Counted from the stretch's first letter, positions 23,705 to 32,644 are shown. The stretch: 64,000 nucleotides of DNA from Thiothrix unzii (GCF_017901175.1 NZ_CP072793.1:3100001-3164000); one strand, 5' to 3'. Program-made: numbers and translations. The notes: generated from the letters alone by a model not told the origin.

Positions 23705-26026
23705 ATGTCGAAGGAATGCTGTAACGCCACCGAACGACGTTGCCCCAAAGCCTTATTGCCACGCGAAATTGCCTTGCTGGGCAACCCGAATGCGGGCAAA
23801 ACCACCCTGTTCAATTTGCTGACGGGCGCACGCCAACGCACCGGCAATTGGCCGGGAGTCACGGTAGAACGCAAAGAAGGCCAGTGCCGGTTACTCAATG
23901 AAGACTTGCATGTGGTGGATTTACCCGGCACGTATTCGCTGGATTTCAGCGATGCCTCCACCGACGAACAAGTGGCGCGAATGTTCGTGCAACAACACCC
24001 GGATCATTTGTATTTAAACATTGTCGATGCCAGCACTTTGGAGCGCGGTTTATACCTGACGTTACAATTGCGCGAGCTAAACGTGCCAATGATCGTGCTG
24101 TTAAACATGATGGATGTGGCGCAACGACGCGGCATGAACATTAATATCGAGGCATTGCATGAACGCCTCGGTTGCCCAGTCATTCCGGTATCGCTGCGGC
24201 AGGATAAAGACCTCGCGCCGGTACATCACGCCATTTGCCATTACCAGCCCAGCACTTCCACGGTGCATTTTGATATTCCGTACCACGCCAGTGTCGAGCA
24301 AGCCATTACCCAATTGCAGGCAACCGATGCCAGCATTAGCCGGGGCGATGCCTTGTTCGCGCTGCAAACTTGCCAACAAGAGCCGGGAATTGCTGCAACA
24401 CACCGCACCATTGAAGCCGCCAGCGGCGAGGAATTAGACTTTTTATTAGCGGATGCACGCTTTGATTTAGCCACACGCATTGCCCAAAGTGTGGTGCAAG
24501 AGCGCGGTAAAGTCAGCCGCACAGTGTCGGATAAACTGGATCGCTGGGTATTGGGCAGTTGGACGGGCGTACCAATTTTTCTTGCCATTATGTATTTGCT
24601 GTTTTTGTTCAGCATAAATCTTGGCGGGGCATTCATCGACTTTTTTGACCTTGGGGTGCAAGCGATTGCGGTGGACGGGGTACGTCACCTGTTGACCCAG
24701 TGGGCATTCCCGGAATGGCTGATTACCTTGCTGGCGGAGGGCTTGGGCGGCGGCATTCAGGTGGTGGCGACGTTTATTCCGGTAATTGCGGCGTTGTATT
24801 TGTTTCTGACGTTATTGGAAGAATCCGGTTACATGGCGCGTGCCGCCTTTGTCATGGATCAGTTCATGCGCAAATTGGGGGTTTCTGGGAAAGCGTTTGT
24901 GCCGTTGATTGTGGGTTTTGGCTGCAATGTTCCGGCAATTATGGCAGCTCGCACACTGGATAGTCAGCGCGAACGCATTTTAACGGTGTTAATGGCTCCG
25001 TTTATGTCGTGCGGGGCGCGATTGGCGGTTTACGCGCTGTTTGCTTCGGCTTTTTTCCAGCAAGGCGGGCAAAACATCGTGTTTTTGCTGTATCTGGTCG
25101 GGATTGCTTTCGCCATTTTGACCGGGTTAATCATGCGTAAGACCTTGCTGCAAGGTGGCGCGGATCATTTCGTGATGGAAATGCCGACCTACCAATTGCC
25201 CAGTATCTACAACATTCTGCTGAATACTTGGGGTAAGCTGAAGGGCTTTATCGTGGGGGCGGGTAAAATCATTGTGCTGGTGGTGATGGTGATTAATATT
25301 GCCAACAGTCTCGGTACGGATGGCAGTTTTGGTAATCAAAATACCGAAAAATCGCTGCTGAGTGCCACGGCTAAAACCGTAACGCCGGTATTCGCGCCAA
25401 TGGGGATTACCCAGGAAAACTGGCCTGCAACGGTGGGTATTGTCAGCGGTTTACTGGCTAAAGAGGTCGTCGTCGGTACATTAGATGCACTTTACGGACA
25501 GATGGAAACGACTGGCGGCGCAACACAGAGCGAACCTGCAACAGATACCGCGTTTGATTTAGTGGCGGGTCTACAAGCGGCTGTGGCGACCATTCCCGTC
25601 AATGTCAGTGATGCGCTGGGTAGTTTGAGTGATCCGCTGGGGTTTGGGACAGTGAATGAAACGCAGGAAGTGAACAGTGCCACGTTTAGCGCGATGCAAC
25701 AGCGGTTTGATGGCAAAATCGGGGCATTTGCTTACTTGCTGTTTATTTTGATGTATTTCCCGTGCGTAGCGGCGACCGGCGCGATGTATCGCGAAGTCGG
25801 GGCGCGTTGGGCAATGCTGGGGGTGGCGTGGAGTACCGGCCTGGGTTACGCCGCAGCGGTATTGTTTTACCAAATGGCAACGCTCGCGCAACATCCGCTG
25901 GCTTCGCTATTGTGGGCAACGGGTATCTTTGGAACCCTAAGTGGCGTGGTTTACGCTTTTTATCGGGCGGGGAGGCAACAGCATGTTATTGGGGGAAATC
26001 CGCAATTACTTGCAACAACGCGGTAG
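23705..26026 (+). CDS. feoB: Ferrous iron transporter FeoB
   Basis: A 773-residue Fe2+ transporter in the inner membrane. The N-terminal G domain has G1 GNPNAGKT (26-33), G2 around GNWPGVTV, G3 DLPGTYSL (72-79) and G4 NMMD (134-137). Following are the GDI helical linker and two Gate repeats with many membrane segments, each with conserved cysteines (GFGCNVPAI; MSCGARLAVY; YFPCVAATGA). The length is normal. feoC overlaps its last 44 bases in another frame. Confidence 0.95.
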   Translation: MSKECCNATERRCPKALLPREIALLGNPNAGKTTLFNLLTGARQRTGNWPGVTVERKEGQCRLLNEDLHVVDLPGTYSLDFSDASTDEQVARMFVQQHPDHLYLNIVDASTLERGLYLTLQLRELNVPMIVLLNMMDVAQRRGMNINIEALHERLGCPVIPVSLRQDKDLAPVHHAICHYQPSTSTVHFDIPYHASVEQAITQLQATDASISRGDALFALQTCQQEPGIAATHRTIEAASGEELDFLLADARFDLATRIAQSVVQERGKVSRTVSDKLDRWVLGSWTGVPIFLAIMYLLFLFSINLGGAFIDFFDLGVQAIAVDGVRHLLTQWAFPEWLITLLAEGLGGGIQVVATFIPVIAALYLFLTLLEESGYMARAAFVMDQFMRKLGVSGKAFVPLIVGFGCNVPAIMAARTLDSQRERILTVLMAPFMSCGARLAVYALFASAFFQQGGQNIVFLLYLVGIAFAILTGLIMRKTLLQGGADHFVMEMPTYQLPSIYNILLNTWGKLKGFIVGAGKIIVLVVMVINIANSLGTDGSFGNQNTEKSLLSATAKTVTPVFAPMGITQENWPATVGIVSGLLAKEVVVGTLDALYGQMETTGGATQSEPATDTAFDLVAGLQAAVATIPVNVSDALGSLSDPLGFGTVNETQEVNSATFSAMQQRFDGKIGAFAYLLFILMYFPCVAATGAMYREVGARWAMLGVAWSTGLGYAAAVLFYQMATLAQHPLASLLWATGIFGTLSGVVYAFYRAGRQQHVIGGNPQLLATTR

Positions 26027-26252
26027 TGCCAGTCTCAGCGATGTCGCAACCCATTTCGACATTGCCCCGGATACCGCACGTTTCGCGCTGGATTACTGGC
26101 AACAACGCGGCAAAGTGCGGGCAGTAAACGCCGCCTGCGGTTCAGGCGGTTGCGGGGGGAAAAGCTGTGGCGGCGGTGATGGCACGCACTACGAATGGCG
26201 GGCGCGAGACATACCGCTGCAATTTACACCTTTTTCACAAACTCGGACTTGA
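25983..26252 (+). CDS. feoC: FeoC-like winged-helix protein with cysteine cluster
   Basis: An 89-residue protein: winged-helix [20 protein letters not shown] through [14 protein letters not shown], then a Gly/Cys-rich loop with Cys52, Cys57 and Cys62 ([14 protein letters not shown]), the oxygen-sensitive iron-sulfur site of FeoC. FeoC binds FeoB and protects or regulates it. The ATG at 25983 follows GGGAGG; it lies within the end of feoB. Only three Cys are visible where many FeoC have four. Its 3' end overlaps the convergent phnA-like gene by 29 bases. Confidence 0.87.
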   Translation: MLLGEIRNYLQQRGSASLSDVATHFDIAPDTARFALDYWQQRGKVRAVNAACGSGGCGGKSCGGGDGTHYEWRARDIPLQFTPFSQTRT

Positions 26253-26562
26253 GGCTCATCGCGCCGATACCGTCAATTTTGCAATCAATGTCGTGATCGC
26301 CGTCAACTAAACGGATGTTTTTCACCTTCGTTCCGACCTTGACCACCAGTGACGAACCTTTCAATTTCAGGTCTTTAATCACCGTCACGGTATCGCCGTC
26401 CTGCAACACATTACCGTTGGAATCCTTAATCACGCGCTCATCGTCGGTGCTTGTTGCCGCCGTTTTTGACCACTCGTAGGCGCATTCCGGGCAAACGTAC
26501 ATCTCACCGTCTTCGTAGGTGTAAGTCGAACCGCATTGGGGGCAGGCTGGTAAATCGCTCAT
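26224..26562 (-). CDS. PhnA/YjdM family zinc-ribbon protein
   Basis: A 112-residue protein with an N-terminal zinc ribbon (Cys7, Cys10, Cys24, Cys27: CPQC and CPEC) and the conserved PhnA C-terminal domain ([39 protein letters not shown]). Despite the name, the family is not the phosphonoacetate hydrolase and its exact role is unclear. Single gene with a ribosome site AAGGAATTCC before the ATG. Confidence 0.9.
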   Translation of the reverse strand: MSDLPACPQCGSTYTYEDGEMYVCPECAYEWSKTAATSTDDERVIKDSNGNVLQDGDTVTVIKDLKLKGSSLVVKVGTKVKNIRLVDGDHDIDCKIDGIGAMSLKSEFVKKV

Positions 26563-26629
26563 GGAATTCCTTTAAGGTAGGCGCGTAAGACGGGCAAGCC
26601 TACTGACTGCACCGCGGGTAGTCAACCAT

Positions 26630-27337
26630 CTACAGTGCCGCCAATTCACCTGTGTAAATAATTTTCCCCTGCGGTATGTCGCGTGCTGGCTGATCCATCG
26701 GTTCTAAACTGATTGCAAACGCATCAATATCCGCTAAGTCTTTCCACGCTTTCTTATCAATCGGCATTCGCATTGCCCCGCCTGCTGTCAACGTTCCCAT
26801 GCGCATCGGAGGCATCGCTTTATTTTTAGGAATACACCAAAAGGTCGGCATCATCCCACTATCAGCGGGTAATGCTCCGACTGGCATGTCGAAAGCGATT
26901 TCCATGGTTTCATGGTAAACCATTGCCACCATCATTTTGTCGTGTTGCACCGGGGATTTCATACTCGCCATGTACGCATTAGGCTGATTGCCGGTATTTA
27001 ACAGCAACACCGTCACAGCGGATGCGGCAATTGAGGCAAACGCAGCGACGGGTAAATAATGCCACAAACCGGTCAGCCAACTTTTTTGCGGAGAAGCGGC
27101 TTTGCCTAAGTTCAGCTCTTTACTGATCGCATTCCACACCCGTGCTGGTGGCTGTTGTTCTGGTAATAAAGTGACTAGAGGTGCGAACTGTTGCTGGTAA
27201 GCGTCGGTCACTGCCCGCAAATAGCGGTGTTTACTCATGAGCGTTTCAAAGCGCAGGCGTGCCTTGCCCTGCAATGTGCCTAGCGCGTAAGACATCGCCA
27301 AATATTCAAAAATGTCCGGGTTTTGGTAACGCTTCAT
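26630..27337 (-). CDS. Anti-sigma factor (RskA/ChrR-like, membrane)
   Basis: A 235-residue protein with an N-terminal helical sigma-binding region (DIFEYLAMSYALGTLQGKA), one membrane helix near 93-112 (YLPVAAFASIAASAVTVLLL) and a periplasmic C-terminal domain with the RskA pattern (PVGALPADSGMMPTFWCIP, FAISLEPMDQP). The ATG at 27337 overlaps the sigma gene stop (ATGA) and is preceded by AAGGGG; a longer upstream frame is rejected. It should hold the upstream ECF sigma factor inactive. Confidence 0.88.
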   Translation of the reverse strand: MKRYQNPDIFEYLAMSYALGTLQGKARLRFETLMSKHRYLRAVTDAYQQQFAPLVTLLPEQQPPARVWNAISKELNLGKAASPQKSWLTGLWHYLPVAAFASIAASAVTVLLLNTGNQPNAYMASMKSPVQHDKMMVAMVYHETMEIAFDMPVGALPADSGMMPTFWCIPKNKAMPPMRMGTLTAGGAMRMPIDKKAWKDLADIDAFAISLEPMDQPARDIPQGKIIYTGELAAL

Positions 27338-27876
27338 TGTAAGCACCCCTTCAATTGTTCCAATCCACGACGTATCCATGCTTTCACTGTCCCTAACGGC
27401 TTTGCCAGTGTCTGCGCAAGCTCCTCATGCGTTTGCCCGTGATAAAAGGCTTGCAGGATACATTCACGTTGCTCCGGTTTGAGCCGCCCGATGCAAAACA
27501 TCAAACGCTGAGCATCTTCGCCCATTTGCTGCAACGCATCCGGTTGCGGTTCGAGTGAAACAAACGCTAGGGTTTCGTAGTCCAGATCATCAACCACTTG
27601 GGGTCGGCTTTGCGCTTGACGGAGTTTGTCGAGTGCCTGATTGCGCACAATGGTGGTCATCCAGGTCATCGCACTGGCTTTGCTGGCGGCAAATTGCCCC
27701 GCATGATTCCAGATTTTGACAAATCCTTCCTGCAAGACATCTTCAGCGAGAGCTTCGTCACGCAACAAACGTTTACACAAGGCAAACAGACGCGGGGACG
27801 CGGCTTGGTAAAGTTGCCGGAATGCGGCAGCATCGCGTTGACCGCTATGAATCAGCAATTCGTTGAGTGGTTCCAT
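27334..27876 (-). CDS. ECF sigma-70 family factor
   Basis: A 180-residue group IV sigma factor: region 2 (YQAASPRLFALCKRLLRDEALAEDVLQEGFVKIW in outline) and region 4 (LKPEQRECILQAFYHGQTHEELAQ, GTVKAWIRRGLEQLKG). Co-transcribed with its anti-sigma, with a 4-base overlap. Likely an envelope or oxidative stress regulator; targets are not visible. Its gene starts about 70 bases from the edge of the integrative element. Confidence 0.92.
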   Translation of the reverse strand: MEPLNELLIHSGQRDAAAFRQLYQAASPRLFALCKRLLRDEALAEDVLQEGFVKIWNHAGQFAASKASAMTWMTTIVRNQALDKLRQAQSRPQVVDDLDYETLAFVSLEPQPDALQQMGEDAQRLMFCIGRLKPEQRECILQAFYHGQTHEELAQTLAKPLGTVKAWIRRGLEQLKGCLQ

Positions 27877-27947
27877 GATGCTCCTTTACGTGTTTATACG
27901 TTACTCAGCGATTGTTGGATGCACGCCAACAGCAGGAAACCCAGAAA

Positions 27948-27983
27948 CAAAAAAGGGCTACATCCGTTTGAATGTAACCCTTT
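27948..27983 (-). terminator. Rho-independent terminator of the original tRNA-Lys gene (left copy)
   Basis: In the minus direction a 12-base stem AAAGGGTTACAT / ATGTAGCCCTTT (one G-U pair) is followed by a T-run. A near-identical copy exists at 41765-41802, so the duplicated junction extends past the tRNA into its terminator. Confidence 0.75.
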
Positions 27984-27990
27984 CATTTGT

Positions 27991-28037
27991 ATGGTGGGAC
28001 ATGTGCGACTCGAACGCACGACCACCTAATTAAAAGT
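27991..28037. repeat. Left attachment site (47-bp direct repeat, 3' part of tRNA-Lys)
   Basis: Identical to 41812-41858. It covers the tRNA 3' end (CCA, acceptor 3' strand, T arm, variable loop, part of the anticodon arm) but stops before the 5' half, so this copy is not a functional tRNA. Similarity continues leftwards through the terminator with a few differences. Confidence 0.9.
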
Positions 28038-28060
28038 TACCTTCACACCTGTTTTAGCGA

Positions 28061-28080
28061 AAATCACCAAATATCACCAA
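28061..28080. repeat. Tandem AATATCACCAA-like decamers near the left junction
   Basis: AAATCACCAA followed directly by ATATCACCAA, 24 bases inside the left attachment repeat. Position fits binding sites for an integrase arm domain or an excisionase, but no protein is tied to them by sequence. Confidence 0.4.
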
Positions 28081-28154
28081 CCCTTTGCCCTGCTTAGTGT
28101 CTGGCCTGTCCTTGTCGCATACTGTTCTAGTCTGTAGCATGGTTTATCATGCAA

Positions 28155-28178
28155 AAAGGACACCTGAAAGGACACCTG
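28155..28178 (+). repeat. Tandem 12-bp repeat (two AAAGGACACCTG), left copy
   Basis: Two exact units end at the integrase ATG, so the second GGA also acts as its ribosome site. The same pair of units, also followed by ATG, is found at 41729-41752 next to the right junction and nowhere else noticed. This is the layout of integrase arm-type sites. Confidence 0.65.
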
Positions 28179-29426
28179 ATGAACACCTACACCAACCACA
28201 AAGGCATTAAATCCGCGCTAAGCATACCACCCTTGCATTCGCACGTAGAAGTTAAGGATTCAACGTGCCAAGGGCTTTACTTACGCATCCAACCCACGGG
28301 AAACGCTACATTCATACACCGCTACAAAATCAACGGCGTGAGGCGCGTTTATACCTTCGAGAATATTACCCTCTCAAAATCCAACACTGAACGGCAAATC
28401 AGCGAAGCTTTAGCCAATGCACGCGCAATATGTGCAACCCAACGGGCAGAAATGAAGGCGGGCACTGATCCTGCAATAGAACGTGACCTGAAAACGCACC
28501 ATATCGCCACCATGCCCACGGTTTCAGAGTTTGCCGACACCTTCATAAGTCGTCACATGAAGGGTAAGAAAAGCGGCACGGAATACAAACGTATCCTGAA
28601 TGTGGATGTGTTGCCGATAGTGGGGAATATGCCGCTCGACAAGGTGGAGCGTAAACACATCATTGGTTTACTTGACCGCAAACAGGACGCGGGGGTAATG
28701 GTTGCCCGAAACATGGTAATAGCCGTGCTTTCCAAGATGTTTAACTTTGCCATAGAGCGGGCATTACTCGAATATAACCCCGTGACCGGCATCAAGAAGA
28801 CCAAGACCAAAGACAGGGAACGGGTTCTTAGTGAACGTGAAATCAGATTGCTATGGGAATACACCAACTCGACCACCAGTCGGCTTGACCCGTCTACGCG
28901 CCTTGCATTGCGTCTTATCCTTGTCACTGGGCAACGACCGGGCGAAATATGCCAAATGAAGGAAAAGCAGATAACCGGCAATATCTGGCACATACCCGAC
29001 ACCAAGACCGACAAATCACACGATGTATTCCTCACCCCAATGGCGTTACAGATCATCGAAGAAGCGCGGATGTTTGGGCGCAAAGGTTATCTGTTCATTG
29101 ATAGCAGCGGCAAAATGAAGGACAACAAGACCCTAGCGCAAAGTATCGGGAAATGGTCAGTTCAATGGGATGACAACCCAGAGGGCAGGCCAACCCCGCA
29201 CGACCTACGGCGGACGTTCACCACCGGGTTAGGCGCGTTGGGGTTCAGCCGATTCATTCAAAACCTTGTTACCAATCACGCAGACAGCAGCATAGGCGGC
29301 ATTTATGACCGCCATTCTTACGCTAAGGAACGCCAACAAGCACAAGAGGCATGGGAACGGCGGTTAACTGAGATCGTGACCGGCGAACTATTGGGAAATG
29401 TAGTGGAGTTCAGGCGGGCAGAATAG
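28179..29426 (+). CDS. int: Tyrosine recombinase integrase (P4-like)
   Basis: About 415 residues. N-terminal DUF4102-like arm-binding part (GLYLRIQPTGNATFIHRY), a SAM-like core-binding domain (TVSEFADTFISRHMKGKK, DVLPIVGNMPLDKVERKHI) and a catalytic domain with LILVTGQRPGEICQMK (first Arg), TPHDLRRTFTT (His and second Arg) and the nucleophile Tyr in GGIYDRHSY. The ATG at 28179 follows GGACACCTG; an ATG 10 codons upstream lies within the tandem repeats and is less likely. It should carry out integration and excision at the tRNA-Lys site. Confidence 0.93.
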   Translation: MNTYTNHKGIKSALSIPPLHSHVEVKDSTCQGLYLRIQPTGNATFIHRYKINGVRRVYTFENITLSKSNTERQISEALANARAICATQRAEMKAGTDPAIERDLKTHHIATMPTVSEFADTFISRHMKGKKSGTEYKRILNVDVLPIVGNMPLDKVERKHIIGLLDRKQDAGVMVARNMVIAVLSKMFNFAIERALLEYNPVTGIKKTKTKDRERVLSEREIRLLWEYTNSTTSRLDPSTRLALRLILVTGQRPGEICQMKEKQITGNIWHIPDTKTDKSHDVFLTPMALQIIEEARMFGRKGYLFIDSSGKMKDNKTLAQSIGKWSVQWDDNPEGRPTPHDLRRTFTTGLGALGFSRFIQNLVTNHADSSIGGIYDRHSYAKERQQAQEAWERRLTEIVTGELLGNVVEFRRAE

Positions 29427-29445
29427 CCACCACCACACCACCAAG

Positions 29446-29468
29446 GCCGCACCCGTTGCGGCTTTTTT
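29446..29468 (+). terminator. Terminator after the integrase
   Basis: Stem GCCGCA / TGCGGC with a 5-base loop, followed by six T. It sits 20 bases after the integrase stop. Very similar stems end the toxin-antitoxin operon (30483) and the right-end operon (41414). Confidence 0.8.
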
Positions 29469-29491
29469 GTGCCTCACCGTTGGGGGTTGGA

Positions 29492-29749
29492 TAACTTGCT
29501 ATTTTTGCCCGTGTTGCTACTGCTGACACCCTGCATACTTTGCTATTTCTCCTCTGATTTTTTGCTATTCCTGCTATTCTTGCTATTTTTGGCCTAATTC
29601 TTAATCAATATTGAAAAAGAAGAATAGATTAATAATTAATCATTATTATATAAATCAATTATTTATATATCTTACTAACCCTTCATTTTCATGTAGCAGC
29701 GTTTGCTACTGCTATTCTTGCTATTCCTGCTATTTTTAGATTGGTTTTT
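29492..29749. repeat. Iteron cluster with A+T-rich centre, candidate replication origin
   Basis: At least nine TGCTATT (or TGCTACT) units occur in two groups, 29496-29589 and 29703-29737, flanking an A+T-rich stretch at about 29590-29695. The 31 bases at 29719-29749 occur exactly, in inverse orientation, at 40890-40920. This gene-free stretch (29427-29838) holds only this and the terminator. Iterons plus a melting region fit an origin for the element's primase and DUF3987 proteins. Confidence 0.65.
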
Positions 29750-29838
29750 AAGCAACACACAAAGCAGGCATTCAACACCCCAATGGATTGATAGCATGTG
29801 TATTTGCGCATTTGTAGCCTAAGAGCTACACTGAGTCG

Positions 29839-30156
29839 ATGGAAATAACCAAGTACCAAACCCCACAAGGGAACATACCGCTGGATGATTGGCTTTCAAG
29901 TGTTCGTGACAGTCGGGCGCGGGCGCGTATTCAAATACGCATCGACCGCTTGACGTTGGGATTGTTTGGAGACTGGAAGCCCGTGGGTGATGGTGTGTGT
30001 GAATTGCGTGTTGATGTTGGCGCAGGCTATCGCATCTACTACGGACGGAACGGGCAGGAGCTTGTTATTCTCCTTTGTGGTGGTGACAAGGGCAGCCAGC
30101 AAGCCGACATCAAACAAGCCATTAAATATTGGAAGGATTACAAGGTGGAAAAATGA
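29839..30156 (+). CDS. HigB/RelE-family toxin
   Basis: A 105-residue RelE/ParE-superfamily toxin of the phage-type killer subfamily: MEITKYQTPQGNIPLDDWL, ARARIQIRIDRLTLGLFGDW, VCELRVDVGAGYRIYYGR, LLCGGDKGSQQADIKQA. Such toxins usually cut mRNA at the ribosome. It precedes its antitoxin, the higBA order, with a 4-base overlap. It probably stabilises the element in the host; defence against competing phages is an alternative. Confidence 0.88.
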   Translation: MEITKYQTPQGNIPLDDWLSSVRDSRARARIQIRIDRLTLGLFGDWKPVGDGVCELRVDVGAGYRIYYGRNGQELVILLCGGDKGSQQADIKQAIKYWKDYKVEK

Positions 30157-30458
30157 CAACAGTTCCTTACAGTAGCAGTGACTACCTGAAAACCGATGAA
30201 GACATTATCGAATACCTGAATGCAGCCGTTGAAGATGGAGACAATAGCGTCCTGCTGCTGGCAATGCGTAATGTCGCGATGGCTAAAGGCGGTATAGCGA
30301 AACTCGCAGATATTACAGGGCTGAACCGTGAAAGCTTATATAAAACGCTATCAGAACAGGGCAACCCGCATTACGACACACTATCTCTGATAATGCGCGG
30401 CCTTGGATTCCGCTTTACTGTCACGCCAAATTCTGAGCGCAGCAGCTTAACCGCTTAG
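30153..30458 (+). CDS. HigA-type antitoxin, helix-turn-helix
   Basis: A 101-residue antidote: HTH region GGIAKLADITGLNRESLYKTLSEQG and ending in NPHYDTLSLIMRGLGFRFTV, typical of the addiction-module antidote family paired with the toxin before it. The ATG at 30153 overlaps the toxin stop (ATGA). It should neutralise the toxin and repress the operon promoter, which lies beside the left iteron cluster. Confidence 0.88.
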   Translation: MTTVPYSSSDYLKTDEDIIEYLNAAVEDGDNSVLLLAMRNVAMAKGGIAKLADITGLNRESLYKTLSEQGNPHYDTLSLIMRGLGFRFTVTPNSERSSLTA

Positions 30459-30482
30459 GCGCGAAAATGAACGACAAAAAGA

Positions 30483-30505
30483 GCCGCACACGTTGCGGCT
30501 TTTTT
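30483..30505 (+). terminator. Terminator after the toxin-antitoxin operon
   Basis: Stem GCCGCA / TGCGGC, 5-base loop, six T. It separates the toxin-antitoxin genes from the capsid operon. Confidence 0.8.
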
Positions 30506-30669
30506 GTGCCTCACAACCTGAACGCCAGATAAACGCCTTTTTGCTTGATCTGTGGATAAGTCATGTAAAAAACATTCCAGTTTTTTAACGAATTTGAACA
30601 TCTGAACGCACCATCACACCCGCCAAACCTTATACACCGCGCCACTTGCAGCGATTCCAGATCATAAAA

Positions 30670-30765
30670 AATGCCTCGTAATTTTAGGGCGGTTATTTTT
30701 TGCAGCCCCACCGCCCTTGGACGCAACTTCTAAGGCATTCATCCAGCCGCGCCTCTAGCTGGATG
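30670..30765. other. Structured non-coding region before the capsid genes
   Basis: In the 372-base gap 30459-30830, two nested stems are visible: AATGCCT (30670-30676) with AGGCATT (30733-30739) enclosing AGGGCGG (30686-30692) with CCGCCCT (30711-30717); then CATCCAGC (30740-30747) with GCTGGATG (30758-30765). No open frame is convincing here. It could be a leader RNA or a packaging (cos-like) signal for the neighbouring GpM-type terminase; nothing more can be read. Confidence 0.45.
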
Positions 30766-30830
30766 CCCTACGGTGTCCTATCGGTACAAAAAAGCTAATG
30801 ATGAACCTTTACAAAAGAGGACGAATCGTC

Positions 30831-31577
30831 ATGTTTGAAACAGATTGGATTATTGCCGCCGTTGAAGGCGAAACCGCAGACGGGCGGGGTATCAGCAAAG
30901 AACAAGTGCAGCAAATGGCGGACAGCTACAACCCGCAAGTTTACGCTGCAAAAATCTGGCTGGAACATTTGCGCGGAACACTACCTGATAGTGTTTTCAA
31001 AGCATTGGGAACTGTTAGCGGGGTGAAGGCTGACACGATCAAGAGCGGCGAATTAAAAGGAAAGCTGGCTTTATTCGTGAAACTCACCCCGTCACCCGAA
31101 CTCATTGCAATGGTACGCAATGGGCAAAAGACCCACCTTTCTATCGAAATGCACCCGGAATTCCCGACCACTGGCGGCGCGTATCTTATGGGCTTAGGTG
31201 TAACGGATTCTCCCGCCTCGATCGGTACTGGAATTATGAAATTCAGCACCACCAACCGCCCTGAAAATGTGTTTTCCGCGCCGTTGGTGTGTGAGTTTGG
31301 AAACTGCGAAAACCAACAAGATGACTTAACCGCCATCCGCTCTATGCTGGAAAAGCTCACTGCCAACCCCGACCCGTGGAAAGGTAAGACCGAACCCGAC
31401 CCAACCAACCCGCCGCACCAATTCGCAGCACATTCTGATCTGGACAAGCTCAGAAACGACTTTGCAGAACTCACCGCCAAATTCCAAAAATTTGAGGACT
31501 TCATGGCAGAAGACGTAACACCAGTCCGCCGCGAATTGGGCGGTCGTTCACTCGAAAACAACCGTATCGGCTACTAA
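30831..31577 (+). CDS. P2 GpO-like capsid scaffold and protease
   Basis: A 248-residue protein of the GpO family, which scaffolds P2-type procapsids and then cleaves capsid proteins. The catalytic triad is conserved: Asp17 (TADGRG), His46 (LEHLRG) and Ser104 (HLSIEM). Surrounding motifs LPDSVFKALG, LKGKLALFVK and YLMGLGVTDSPASIGT fit the family. The C-terminal third has a coiled coil (LDKLRNDFAELTAKFQKF) as in scaffold tails. The ATG at 30831 follows AGAGGA; an earlier ATG is rejected. Slightly shorter than P2 GpO (about 284). First of a three-gene capsid block, yet no portal or large terminase gene precedes it. Confidence 0.9.
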   Translation: MFETDWIIAAVEGETADGRGISKEQVQQMADSYNPQVYAAKIWLEHLRGTLPDSVFKALGTVSGVKADTIKSGELKGKLALFVKLTPSPELIAMVRNGQKTHLSIEMHPEFPTTGGAYLMGLGVTDSPASIGTGIMKFSTTNRPENVFSAPLVCEFGNCENQQDDLTAIRSMLEKLTANPDPWKGKTEPDPTNPPHQFAAHSDLDKLRNDFAELTAKFQKFEDFMAEDVTPVRRELGGRSLENNRIGY

Positions 31578-31598
31578 ACAACTCTTAGGAACAATCTC

Positions 31599-32642
31599 AT
31601 GAAAAAACAAACCCGCGAAAAATTCAATCAACTGAAATTAGATGCAGCACAGACCAATGGTGTCATGGACGTAACCGAAAAGTTCACTGTCACCCCAGCC
31701 GTTGAACAACGCCTTGTTGATCAAATGGGCGAAAGTTCTGATTTTCTGAAAAGCATCAATATCATCGGTGTCACGGAGCAAAAAGGCCAAAAGCTCGGTT
31801 TAGGGGTAGGCTCACCAATTGGCAGCCGCACCAACACCGACACCAAAGAGCGCGAAACCGCCTACGTTGGCTCGTTAGTTCCCGACCCTTACGAAGCCAT
31901 GCAAACCAATTTCGACACTCACCTCAGTTACCGCATGATGGACGCATGGGCAGCGTTTGCGGACTTTAACAAGCGTTATCGTAAGCACGTCATGAAGCGC
32001 ATGGCATTAGACCGCATCTTAATTGGCTGGAACGGCACAAGTGCAGCCGCTGAAACCGACCGCGCGACAAGTCCGCTGCTGCAAGACGTGAACATTGGAT
32101 GGTTAGAAAAAGTCCGCCGCAATGCCCCAGCACGCATGATGGGTTACGACTCAACCGGGCAAGAAACCACCGACACCTACAACGTTGGTGAAGGTGGACA
32201 ATACCCAACGCTGGACGCGCTCGTGTTTGACATGATGAGCAACTTACTCGACCCGTGGAATACGGGAAGTGATGACCTCGTATTAATTTTGGGGCGTGAA
32301 CTGTGGGTAAAACACGGTTTAGAACTTTACGCAGAAAACCGACCTGCTACCGAACGCAACGCCCTACAAGTCTGGTTTGCACGCCAAGCCGTTGCAGGAT
32401 TGCCAACCATCACCGTCCCGTTTTTCCCTGAGCGCGGTGCGGTCGTCACCAGTTACGACAATTTGAGTATTTACTTTCAATCAGGTGCAGTCCGCCGCGC
32501 CATCATCGACAACCCCAAGCGCGACCGTGTGGAAGAATACCTATCCAGTAACGACGCTTATGTGGTGGAAGATTATGGCAAGTTTGGCGGCATCCGTGCC
32601 GGTGCGGTCAAGCTCAAAAACGCCGCTGGTAATTGGGTGTAA
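31599..32642 (+). CDS. P2 GpN-like major capsid protein
   Basis: A 347-residue capsid protein of the GpN family (HK97-type fold). Typical motifs: VTPAVEQRLVDQMGESSDFL, GVGSPIGSRT, PLLQDVNIGWLEKVR, NAPARMMGYDS, YPTLDALVFDMMSNL, VLILGRELW and the ending VVEDYGKFGGI. The length matches P2 GpN, so the protein appears intact. AGGAACA lies before the ATG. GpN is processed by GpO in P2 and forms the icosahedral shell; the same is expected here. Finding this gene in an element without tail or portal genes is the unusual part. Confidence 0.92.
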   Translation: MKKQTREKFNQLKLDAAQTNGVMDVTEKFTVTPAVEQRLVDQMGESSDFLKSINIIGVTEQKGQKLGLGVGSPIGSRTNTDTKERETAYVGSLVPDPYEAMQTNFDTHLSYRMMDAWAAFADFNKRYRKHVMKRMALDRILIGWNGTSAAAETDRATSPLLQDVNIGWLEKVRRNAPARMMGYDSTGQETTDTYNVGEGGQYPTLDALVFDMMSNLLDPWNTGSDDLVLILGRELWVKHGLELYAENRPATERNALQVWFARQAVAGLPTITVPFFPERGAVVTSYDNLSIYFQSGAVRRAIIDNPKRDRVEEYLSSNDAYVVEDYGKFGGIRAGAVKLKNAAGNWV

Positions 32643-32644
32643 CC

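Noticed and set aside
27991-28037. A second tRNA-Lys gene at the left junction
   Set aside because: Only the 3' half is present; it lacks the 5' acceptor strand, D arm and part of the anticodon arm, so it is an attachment site.
29492-29749. CRISPR-like array
   Set aside because: The repeats are 7-9 bases, irregularly spaced and without unique spacers; no cas gene is nearby. They fit iterons.
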